A DNA stretch of 8,625 nucleotides, taken from contig CAUEUD010000165.1 of the NCBI GenBank assembly GCA_959020865.1, positions 1 through 8,625 of the forward strand. Reading direction: 5' to 3'. The stretch is from Eubacterium limosum (lineage in GTDB: Bacteria; Bacillota; Clostridia; Eubacteriales; Eubacteriaceae). Under the pieces are notes generated by a model. It made no database searches and was not told the origin of the DNA. It saw only the letters and a program-made list of their open reading frames with translations. This document shows positions 1-6,011 of this stretch, piece after piece (position 1 is the first letter of the stretch; every line of letters begins with the position of its first letter). The translations under genes and the position numbers were made by a program.

Positions 1-1028
1 CAACGCCGCTGGATGAATACCAGCAGCCCGATATCAGCTATGTCAAGTCATCAACCGAAGAGGTTTCTAAATACCTGAAAAAGGGAGCTATGGTCGTGCT
101 GGAGTCCACGACTTATCCGGGGACAACGGAAGAACTGATCAAACCAATCCTCGAACAGGGTTCGGGTTTAAAATGCGGTGAAGATTTTTATTTAGGCTTT
201 TCACCGGAGCGGGTAGACCCCGGCAACGCAGTTTATAAAACAAAAAATACGCCTAAAGTGGTTGGCGGTATTGGCAAGGACGCCACCGAGGTCATTGCGG
301 CCATGTACCGGGCAGTGCTGGATGGCGATGTCTATGAGGTATCTTCGCCGGCCATCGCTGAGATGGAAAAGATTTTGGAGAATACCTACCGGAATGTCAA
401 TATTGGTTTGATCAATGAACTGGCCATCTTATGTGACCGCATGAAGATCAATATCTGGGAAGTGGTGGACGCAGCCAAGACAAAGCCCTATGGCTTCGAG
501 GCCTTTTATCCAGGCCCAGGTTTAGGCGGGCATTGCATTCCGCTCGATCCCTATTATCTGTCGTGGAAGGCTCGGGAGTACGGTTTCCACACCTCCATGA
601 TTGAAAGTTCCATGATGATCAATGACCGGATGCCAGAGTATTGCATTGACCGGGCTTCACGTATTTTAAACAGAGATAAAAAAGCACTAAACGGCGCGAA
701 GATCCTTGCGCTCGGTGTGGCCTACAAACAGGACATCGACGACTACCGCGAGAGTCCTGCGTTAAAAGTCATTGAAAATTTTGAAAAAGTTGGAGCACAG
801 ATTGATTTTTATGATCCTTTTATCCCGGAATATAAGTATAAAGGTAAAATTCACAAAGGAATTGAAAAGATCAATCCTGAAATTCTCAGAGGATATGACT
901 TAATTGTCGTGACAGCATCACATTCGAATGTTGATTATAATATGATTCAGCAGAATGCCAAAGCCATTTTTGACACAAAAAATGCGATGAAAAATGTGGT
1001 ATTGCGCAATAATATCGAATTACTATAA
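1..1028 (+). CDS. wbpA: UDP-N-acetylglucosamine 6-dehydrogenase (nucleotide sugar dehydrogenase), 5'-truncated
   Basis: The reading frame is already open at the window edge (first complete codon at 3-5) and reads TPLDEYQQPDISYV, a typical segment just after the Rossmann NAD-binding half of UDP-glucose/UDP-GlcNAc dehydrogenases. The start codon and roughly the first 90-100 residues, including the glycine-rich NAD motif, lie upstream. Visible motifs are VVLESTTYPGTTEE, the substrate motif GFSPERVDPGN, the central helix with ENTYRNVNIGLINE, and GPGLGGHCIPLDPYY, whose catalytic Cys codon is at 534-536. The C-terminal UDP-binding domain has GVAYKQDIDDYRESPAL, typical of the WbpA/WecC-type branch. 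The enzyme should oxidise C6 of UDP-GlcNAc to UDP-GlcNAcA with two NAD+ in the cytoplasm. The four downstream genes fit the WbpA role, but the exact substrate is inferred from context. GC content falls sharply after about position 770, within this gene. Confidence 0.93.
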   Translation, partial: TPLDEYQQPDISYVKSSTEEVSKYLKKGAMVVLESTTYPGTTEELIKPILEQGSGLKCGEDFYLGFSPERVDPGNAVYKTKNTPKVVGGIGKDATEVIAAMYRAVLDGDVYEVSSPAIAEMEKILENTYRNVNIGLINELAILCDRMKINIWEVVDAAKTKPYGFEAFYPGPGLGGHCIPLDPYYLSWKAREYGFHTSMIESSMMINDRMPEYCIDRASRILNRDKKALNGAKILALGVAYKQDIDDYRESPALKVIENFEKVGAQIDFYDPFIPEYKYKGKIHKGIEKINPEILRGYDLIVVTASHSNVDYNMIQQNAKAIFDTKNAMKNVVLRNNIELL

Positions 1029-1058
1029 TAGATGAGTTTTAATATAAAAGGATAAAAT

Positions 1059-2150
1059 ATGAAAATTGTAACAGTAGTTGGTGCAAGACCTCAGTTCATT
1101 AAAGCGGCGGCGGTATCACGCAAACTTAGAGAGAATCATAAAGAAATTTTGGTACATACAGGTCAGCACTATGATGCGAATATGTCTGAAGTCTTTTTTA
1201 AAGAGCTTTCGATTCCGCAGCCTGATTACAATCTGGGGGTTGGTTCCGGCTCCCATGCGAAACAGACAGCGGAAATGATGGTTGGGATTGAAGAGATATT
1301 GTTAAAAGAAAGCCCCGATTATTTAATGGTCTATGGCGATACGAATTCGACCTTGGCAGGAGCCATTGCGGCGTCTAAAATATTAATTCCGATTATCCAT
1401 GTCGAGGCGGGACTGCGCTCATTTAATATGGCGATGCCTGAGGAACAAAATCGCATTCTTACAGACCGGATTTCCAAGCTTTTATTTTGCCCAACCGATA
1501 CAGCAGTACGGCATTTGAAGGATGAAGGGATTGTCAATGGCGTCTACAATGTGGGCGATGTCATGTGTGATGCTGTTTTATACTATTCTAAAAATCTTGA
1601 AAACTACAGTGATGATTACTTTTGGAATCGGCAGATAGGAATCTTTGGCGGTATTGATCCGGCGCCGAAGTGGTATCTGGCAACCATTCACCGGGCAGAG
1701 AATACAAACACTGCCCAAAAAGTAGAAGCGATTTTAAATGCTTTTGAAAATTTGGATGCACCGGTTTTATTCCCTGTTCATCCCAGAACAAAGGGACTCG
1801 TCAAAGAATTGATTGATAAAAATAAGTACGCCAATATTTTATTTGTCGAACCAATGGGCTATCTGGACATGTTATTTTTTACCAAAAATGCCATTAAAGT
1901 GGTGACGGATTCCGGCGGGTTGCAAAAAGAGGCTTACATATTAGATACCCCTTGTGTTACGGTGAGAGACCAAACCGAATGGGTTGAGACTTTAAAGGGA
2001 AACCACAATATTTTAGCAAAGCCAGATTCTGATGATATTTTGCAGAAAGTAAATCATACAGTAATTGATTTAGACAATAAAACGAATTATTACGGCATTG
2101 GCGATGCTGCGGATAAGATTTGTAAAATTTTGGAGGATGTAAACCCATGA
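1059..2150 (+). CDS. wbpI: Non-hydrolysing UDP-sugar 2-epimerase, probably UDP-GlcNAc3NAcA 2-epimerase
   Basis: This 363-aa protein belongs to the WecB/WbpI family of non-hydrolysing 2-epimerases (GT-B fold, cytoplasmic) and has the usual length. Visible motifs are GARPQFIKAAAVSR (8-21), HTGQHYD (33-39), YGDTNSTLAG (92-101, Asp94), HVEAGLRS (114-121, Glu116), MPEEQNR (126-132), HRAENT (211-216, His211), FPVHPRT (238-244) and TDSGGLQKEAY (283-293). Family catalytic residues therefore appear intact. The MPEEQNR and VRDQTEWVET signatures are more like WbpI-type enzymes than classical WecB. Beside the other pathway genes, it most likely converts UDP-GlcNAc3NAcA to UDP-ManNAc3NAcA, the last step. 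Simple UDP-GlcNAc/UDP-ManNAc epimerase activity cannot be excluded by eye. The ATG at 1059 follows an AAGGA site (1048-1052). The gene is markedly AT-rich compared with the three genes after it. Confidence 0.93.
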   Translation: MKIVTVVGARPQFIKAAAVSRKLRENHKEILVHTGQHYDANMSEVFFKELSIPQPDYNLGVGSGSHAKQTAEMMVGIEEILLKESPDYLMVYGDTNSTLAGAIAASKILIPIIHVEAGLRSFNMAMPEEQNRILTDRISKLLFCPTDTAVRHLKDEGIVNGVYNVGDVMCDAVLYYSKNLENYSDDYFWNRQIGIFGGIDPAPKWYLATIHRAENTNTAQKVEAILNAFENLDAPVLFPVHPRTKGLVKELIDKNKYANILFVEPMGYLDMLFFTKNAIKVVTDSGGLQKEAYILDTPCVTVRDQTEWVETLKGNHNILAKPDSDDILQKVNHTVIDLDNKTNYYGIGDAADKICKILEDVNP

Positions 2151-3229
2151 ACTACGCACTCATCGGCTGTGGCCGCATCGCGACCAATCATATCAAAGCC
2201 GTATTAAATAACAACCTGAACCTCGTGGCTGTCTGTGACGTGATCCCCGAGCACATGGAAAGCCTGCTGGCAAAGCACAGCCTTGAAAAAGACACCAACA
2301 TTGCACGCTATACCGATTATCAGCAGATGATCGAAGCGCATGATCTCGACTTAATCGGCATTGCCACTGAAAGCGGCCTGCACGAGGAGATCGCCCTGTA
2401 CTGCATCCGCCACGGCATTCACGTGATCATCGAAAAGCCTATGGCCATGAGCATTGCCGGGGCTGACGCCATCATTAAAGCGGCTGAAGAAAACAATGTA
2501 AAAGTATCCGCCTGCCATCAGAACCGGTTTAACATCGCTGTCCAGAAAATGCGGGGCGCGGTGGAGGCAGGGCGCTTTGGCCGGATCTCCCACGGGTCCA
2601 TCCATGTGCGCTGGAACCGGAACCAGGATTATTACACCCAGGCGCCATGGCGCGGCACCTGGGCCCAGGACGGAGGCTGCCTGATGAACCAGTGCATCCA
2701 CGGCATCGACCTGCTGCGCTGGATGATGGGGGATGAGATCGACACGGTTTACGGTGTGACCAGGCAACAGTTCCATGATTATCTGGAGGCAGAGGACATC
2801 GGCATGGCCGTGGTCCAGTTTAAAAATGGCGCCGTGGCCACCGTCGAGGGCACCACCAACGTTTACCCCCAGAATTTGGAAGAGACCCTGTATCTTTTTG
2901 GGGAAAAGGGCACCGTGAAGCTTGGCGGCAAGTCCACCAACGCCATTGACGTCTGGGATCTGGCCGACGCCGATGAACATGAAAGCACTGAAAACAACGG
3001 CTTTCATGAAGCGACCAGCAATGTCTACGGCAACGGGCACACCAGCCTGTACCGGGATGTGATCGAAGCCATCGAGCAGGACCGGGCGCCTTATGTGGAT
3101 GCCCAGGCCGGCAAAAACGCCCTGGAGCTGGTGCTTGCCATCTACCAGTCCGCGGCAGAGGGCAAGCCTGTGAAGCTGCCTTTGGATGCCTGCGCCAGCA
3201 CCGACTTTACAGGAAGGTTTGAACGCTGA
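2147..3229 (+). CDS. wbpB: Gfo/Idh/MocA-family NAD-dependent oxidoreductase (nucleotide-sugar 3-dehydrogenase, WbpB/WlbA-like)
   Basis: This 360-aa protein opens with a Rossmann motif, MNYALIGCGRIATNHI (GxGxxxxxH form), followed by the acidic CD at the end of the second strand (30-31). The family signature EKPMAMS is at 96-102, with Lys97 the expected catalytic-site lysine. A second active-site region, CLMNQCIHGIDLLRWM, places His185 and Asp188 where WlbA-type enzymes have their catalytic pair. The expected reaction is NAD-dependent oxidation of C3 of UDP-GlcNAcA to the 3-keto sugar, which feeds the aminotransferase two genes downstream. The ATG at 2147 overlaps the upstream stop as ATGA, with GGAGG at 2132-2136, so translation is probably coupled. 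The protein seems longer than P. aeruginosa WbpB as remembered (about 316 aa) and may be nearer the WlbA branch. GC content is much higher than in the preceding gene. Confidence 0.9.
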   Translation: MNYALIGCGRIATNHIKAVLNNNLNLVAVCDVIPEHMESLLAKHSLEKDTNIARYTDYQQMIEAHDLDLIGIATESGLHEEIALYCIRHGIHVIIEKPMAMSIAGADAIIKAAEENNVKVSACHQNRFNIAVQKMRGAVEAGRFGRISHGSIHVRWNRNQDYYTQAPWRGTWAQDGGCLMNQCIHGIDLLRWMMGDEIDTVYGVTRQQFHDYLEAEDIGMAVVQFKNGAVATVEGTTNVYPQNLEETLYLFGEKGTVKLGGKSTNAIDVWDLADADEHESTENNGFHEATSNVYGNGHTSLYRDVIEAIEQDRAPYVDAQAGKNALELVLAIYQSAAEGKPVKLPLDACASTDFTGRFER

Positions 3230-3798
3230 TGGCCGATTATTTCGTACATGAAAGCAGTTACATCGATGATGAGGTCACCATTGGCAAGGGGACGAAAATC
3301 TGGCATTTCTGCCACATCCAAAGCGGCGCCGTCATCGGAAAGAACTGCTCCTTTGGCCAGAACGTCAATGTGGCGAACCATGTAAAAATCGGCGATGGCG
3401 TCAAGGTGCAGAACAATGTGTCCATCTACGAGGGCGTGGAGCTGGAAGACGCGGTATTCTGCGGCCCCTCCATGGTGTTTACCAACGACCAGACGCCCCG
3501 GGCCGAGTACCCCAAGGGAAGCGCCGGATATAAAAGAACACTTGTCCGAAAAGGTGCCACCATCGGCGCCAACGCCACCATTGTCTGCGGCCACACCATT
3601 GGCCGTTATGCCCTCATCGCCGCAGGGGCAGTGGTCACCAGCGATGTGCCGGATCACGCCCTGATGGCAGGCGTGCCGGCAAAACAGATCGGCTGGGTTT
3701 GTGAGTGCGGTGCGGTTTTAGACAAAAATTTTATCTGCCCAAAATGTGGATGCAGTTATATACAAAACGAAAACGGATTAAGTGAGAAACAGAGGTAA
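3229..3798 (+). CDS. wbpD: Hexapeptide-repeat N-acetyltransferase (WbpD/WlbB-like) with C-terminal zinc-ribbon-like tail
   Basis: This 189-aa protein is a left-handed beta-helix acyltransferase. Hexapeptide repeats run from about residue 12 to 150 (VTIGKGTKIW, AVIGKNCSFG, VKIGDGVKVQ, ATIGANATIV, HTIGRYALIAAGAVV), ending in the typical DVPDHALMAGVPAKQIGW. The central FTNDQTPRAEYP segment (84-95) is characteristic of WlbB/WbpD enzymes; Asn86 probably corresponds to their essential active-site Asn. The reaction should be acetyl-CoA-dependent acetylation of the C3 amino group of UDP-GlcNAc3NA; family members act as trimers in the cytoplasm. After the helix, residues 158-175 carry CECG and CPKCGC, a four-cysteine tail compatible with zinc binding, which I recall from several homologues. 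The start overlaps the upstream stop by one base (TGATG), with AGGAAGG at 3211-3217. Confidence 0.93.
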   Translation: MADYFVHESSYIDDEVTIGKGTKIWHFCHIQSGAVIGKNCSFGQNVNVANHVKIGDGVKVQNNVSIYEGVELEDAVFCGPSMVFTNDQTPRAEYPKGSAGYKRTLVRKGATIGANATIVCGHTIGRYALIAAGAVVTSDVPDHALMAGVPAKQIGWVCECGAVLDKNFICPKCGCSYIQNENGLSEKQR

Positions 3799-3801
3799 CC
3801 C

Positions 3802-4926
3802 ATGCAATTCAGAGACCTGAAAACCCAATACCACCACCTGAAAAAAGACATCAACGCCGCCATCCAAACGGTGCTTGACAACACGAATTTCATTTCCGGC
3901 GCCCCCGTCACCGAGCTGGAAGAGCAGCTGGCCGCCTACGTGGGCGTGAAGCACTGCGAGACCTGCGGCAACGGCACCGACGCGTTATCCCTGGTGCTCA
4001 TGGCCTGGGGCGTCGGCCCGGGTGACGCGGTGTTCGTGCCGGATTTCACCTTTTTTGCCTCCGGCGAGGTCGTTGCCCACCAGGGCGCGGTGCCCGTGTT
4101 TGTGGACGTGGACGCGGACACCTTCAACCTGGACCCGACAAGGCTGGAGGAGGCCATTTGCGCAGTGCTCGCAGAAGGCAGGCTTAAGCCAAAAGTGATC
4201 ATCGCAGTGGATCTTTTTGGCCTGCCGGCCGATTATCCCAGGATACAGGCCATCGCAGACAAATATGGCCTCAAGGTGCTGGAGGACGGCGCCCAGGGCT
4301 TTGGCGGGGCCATTAACGGCAGACGGGCCTGCAGCTTTGGCGACGCGGCCACCACCTCCTTTTTCCCGGCCAAGCCTTTAGGCTGCTACGGCGACGGCGG
4401 CGCTGTCTTTACGGATGATACCGATCTGGCGGCCCTGATCCAGTCCTACAAGATCCACGGAAAGGGCAGCTTTAAGTACGACAACGTGCGCATTGGGGTC
4501 AACTCCCGGCTGGACACCCTTCAGGCCGCCATCCTTCAGGTCAAGCTCAGAGCCTTTGCCGATACGGAGCTGGAGGCGGTGAACGCTGTGGCGGCACAGT
4601 ACACCGAGGCCTTGGGCGGCAGGGTCAAAACTCCGGCTGTTCCAGAAGGTTTTTCATCCAGCTGGGCCCAGTACACCATCACACTGCCAGAGGTGGACCA
4701 GCGGGACGCCTTACAGGCAGCGCTAAAAGCCCAGGGGATTCCAACCATGGTCTATTATCCCAAGCCCATGCACGAGCAGACCGCTTTCAAGGACATCCCT
4801 TTTATGAAAGGCAGCTGTCCGGTGACAGAGCGGCTCTGCGGGCGGGTGCTGGCCCTGCCCATGCACCCTTACCTGACAGAAGAAAGTGCAGGCACAGTTG
4901 TTTCCCAAATAAAAAAATCATTGTAA
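3802..4926 (+). CDS. wbpE: DegT/DnrJ/EryC1-family PLP aminotransferase (WbpE-like)
   Basis: This 374-aa protein has the usual length and architecture of a sugar aminotransferase (aspartate aminotransferase fold). The N-terminus MQFRDLKTQYHHLKKDI is typical of the WbpE group. GNGTDALSL (57-65) contributes to the phosphate-binding site, VPDFTFFASGEV (79-90) follows, and EDGAQGFGG (161-169) contains Asp162, which pairs with the PLP pyridine nitrogen. The Schiff-base lysine is Lys191 in SFFPAKPLGCYGDGG. The expected reaction is glutamate-dependent transamination of the 3-keto sugar made by WbpB, giving UDP-GlcNAc3NA for the acetyltransferase encoded just upstream. The ATG at 3802 has AGAGGT at 3791-3796 and lies 3 nt after the previous stop. 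It is the last gene of the operon; an intrinsic terminator begins 43 nt later. Confidence 0.94.
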   Translation: MQFRDLKTQYHHLKKDINAAIQTVLDNTNFISGAPVTELEEQLAAYVGVKHCETCGNGTDALSLVLMAWGVGPGDAVFVPDFTFFASGEVVAHQGAVPVFVDVDADTFNLDPTRLEEAICAVLAEGRLKPKVIIAVDLFGLPADYPRIQAIADKYGLKVLEDGAQGFGGAINGRRACSFGDAATTSFFPAKPLGCYGDGGAVFTDDTDLAALIQSYKIHGKGSFKYDNVRIGVNSRLDTLQAAILQVKLRAFADTELEAVNAVAAQYTEALGGRVKTPAVPEGFSSSWAQYTITLPEVDQRDALQAALKAQGIPTMVYYPKPMHEQTAFKDIPFMKGSCPVTERLCGRVLALPMHPYLTEESAGTVVSQIKKSL

Positions 4927-4968
4927 TCCCCACAACTTAACATGGTTTCCGGGACACATCCCAATCAA

Positions 4969-5009
4969 CCGGTACGCGAAGCGTAAAAGCTTCGCGTGCC
5001 GGTTTTTTT
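4969..5009 (+). terminator. Strong intrinsic terminator of the polysaccharide operon
   Basis: A 14-bp stem pairs 4969-4982 (CCGGTACGCGAAGC) with 4989-5002 (GCTTCGCGTGCCGG). There is one G-U wobble and a 6-nt loop (GTAAAA). The stem can extend by two A-T pairs and is followed by seven T residues (5003-5009). It ends the five-gene operon 43 nt after the wbpE stop. The next gene's ribosome binding site starts only about 20 nt beyond the T tract, so the hairpin might also limit readthrough into that gene. Confidence 0.93.
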
Positions 5010-5040
5010 ATTACTTTAAATCAGCGGCAAGGAGGATTTT

Positions 5041-5883
5041 ATGTCGAAGTGCGCAGAGCCTGGCACGTTTGAGCTGGAGGTTTTGATTGAGGAGAATGAG
5101 GATTTTGGCACAGCTTTTGAGAAAACGAGGAGCAGGGTTTTAAAGGCGCTGCTCGCAGAGATTAAGGAACGGTTTGGATACTCGCCGGAGGTCTGCAAGA
5201 CCAGGCTCTTGGAGGAATTTTTTTGTGAGAACACCATTGACTGGGCATCGGATGTGCTGGGAGCAAAAAAGTCTGGGCTGGATTGGAAACGTCCTCATGC
5301 GTCTGGAGAGACTGATGAGCTCGAAAAATGCGGGCAGCAGCTGAATAAAAACGGGTTTGCCATCCGTGTGCTCATCGACCTCATGGATCACATCCGTATC
5401 TTTCTGGTGCCGGTGCTGCTGTGTCCGGACTGTCAGGAGCGGCGGGCCCTGGACGAGGCCTTTAACGCCCAGTACTGCCACCGGATTCTGCCGGAGGAGA
5501 TGGTCAAGGGGTGTCAGTATGAGTCGGAGGTCTATGAAGCCCTGATCTGCGAGGGCTTTAATAAAAAATACCGAGAGGTGGAGGTCTATTTCAGCGAGGA
5601 GCGGGCAGTGGCCGTCAAACGGGATTTCAGGAAAATGTCCGGCCACGCCGAGGCCAGGCTGTCCGGGCCTTTATCGGAGCGGGTGATCCCATTGGATATC
5701 CGTCTTTGGCTGCGCAGAGGTGAGAAGCCCAGCCGGAAGGACCGTTTGTTAATAAGGCTCGAGCGTATGGTGGTCTGGGTAAGGGAGCTGGTGCGGCGCC
5801 CAGGCGAGGCAGAGCCGGTCAAAAACTGGTACAGCCGGCTGCGCCGGTTATGCTCGGATGAAAACGGAGACCCTTGCTGGTAA
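5041..5883 (+). CDS. Unrecognised 280-aa cytoplasmic protein with CPDC motif and basic C-terminus
   Basis: I do not recognise this protein. The frame is well supported: the ATG at 5041 follows a near-perfect AAGGAGG (5029-5035) with a 5-nt spacer. There is no signal peptide or convincing membrane helix; residues 106-127 are hydrophobic but contain charges. Residues 1-40 are acidic and probably helical. A CPDC motif (128-131) with Cys146 and Cys158 could bind a metal, though the spacing is not that of a zinc finger I know. The last 90 residues are rich in Arg and Lys (clusters near 225-235 and 252-270), which suggests contact with nucleic acid or an acidic partner. It stands between the operon terminator and an AT-rich regulatory gap, so it may be transcribed separately from the genes after it. 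A phage or mobile-element accessory role is inferred from neighbours only. Confidence 0.75.
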   Translation: MSKCAEPGTFELEVLIEENEDFGTAFEKTRSRVLKALLAEIKERFGYSPEVCKTRLLEEFFCENTIDWASDVLGAKKSGLDWKRPHASGETDELEKCGQQLNKNGFAIRVLIDLMDHIRIFLVPVLLCPDCQERRALDEAFNAQYCHRILPEEMVKGCQYESEVYEALICEGFNKKYREVEVYFSEERAVAVKRDFRKMSGHAEARLSGPLSERVIPLDIRLWLRRGEKPSRKDRLLIRLERMVVWVRELVRRPGEAEPVKNWYSRLRRLCSDENGDPCW

Positions 5884-5884
5884 A

Positions 5885-5907
5885 ATTTGATCCCAATAAA
5901 ATCAAAT
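5885..5907. repeat. Short inverted repeat after the 280-aa gene
   Basis: ATTTGAT (5885-5891) and ATCAAAT (5901-5907) are perfect 7-bp inverted arms separated by 9 nt, starting one base after the stop codon of the 280-aa gene. The arms are AT-rich and no T tract follows, so this is not a convincing terminator. It could be a repressor half-site pair upstream of the promoter at 5946, or chance in AT-rich DNA. Confidence 0.3.
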
Positions 5908-5940
5908 CCAACGCAAAGTAGATGGTTTCAGGGTTAAAAC

Positions 5941-5957
5941 GGGAATATAATAATCCC
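5941..5957 (+). promoter_or_regulatory. Consensus -10 box (TATAAT) inside a 17-bp inverted repeat; probable promoter/operator
   Basis: The sequence GGGAATATAATAATCCC is an inverted repeat around its central A, with seven of eight pairs matching. A perfect TATAAT -10 box lies inside it at 5946-5951. The -35 region is weak: GTTTCA at 5925-5930 matches TTGACA in three of six positions with a short 15-nt spacing, and no extended -10 TG is present. Transcription would begin near 5958, about 55 nt before the Cys-rich gene. A -10 box embedded in a palindrome with a poor -35 suggests a promoter controlled by a dimeric DNA-binding protein, repressor or activator. That regulatory reading is inference. 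Confidence 0.5.
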
Positions 5958-5987
5958 AACGTCAGCGTTAACAACCGCGGCGTTAAT
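5958..5987. repeat. Imperfect 15-bp tandem repeat in the 5' leader
   Basis: Two adjacent 15-mers, AACGTCAGCGTTAAC (5958-5972) and AACCGCGGCGTTAAT (5973-5987), agree at 11 of 15 positions and share the block GCGTTAA. They lie directly after the palindromic -10 region and before the ribosome binding site of the Cys-rich gene. They could be tandem operator sites or an iteron-like array of only two units; chance similarity is also possible. Confidence 0.35.
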
Positions 5988-5995
5988 AATCAATG

Positions 5996-6001
5996 AGGAG
6001 G
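5996..6001 (+). promoter_or_regulatory. Ribosome binding site of the Cys-rich gene
   Basis: A consensus AGGAGG is followed after 7 nt by a TTG (6009) and after 10 nt by an in-frame ATG (6012). The spacing fits TTG slightly better, while ATG is the stronger start codon. The two choices differ by one residue. Confidence 0.7.
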
Positions 6002-6011
6002 TACTGATTTG

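Noticed and set aside
2642..2653. Perfect 12-bp palindrome GCGCCATGGCGC
   Set aside because: It lies within the oxidoreductase coding sequence, encoding a family-like APWRG segment, and is most simply a codon coincidence.
2351..3040. Long open frame on the minus strand opposite the oxidoreductase gene
   Set aside because: It lies wholly opposite a well-supported gene with clear family motifs in GC-rich DNA, where antisense frames stay open by codon bias. Its translation has low-complexity runs and no recognisable motif.
3142..3657. Minus-strand frame opposite the wbpB/wbpD junction
   Set aside because: It spans two real genes on the other strand and shows no motif or credible ribosome binding site.
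5140..5646. Minus-strand frame opposite the 280-aa gene
   Set aside because: Because the plus-strand product is unrecognised I considered the reverse. The plus frame is longer and has a near-perfect AAGGAGG at the right spacing; the minus frame has neither.
5885..5907. Inverted repeat considered as a terminator of the 280-aa gene
   Set aside because: The 7-bp AT-rich stem is weak and no T run follows, so it is kept only as a low-confidence repeat or operator.
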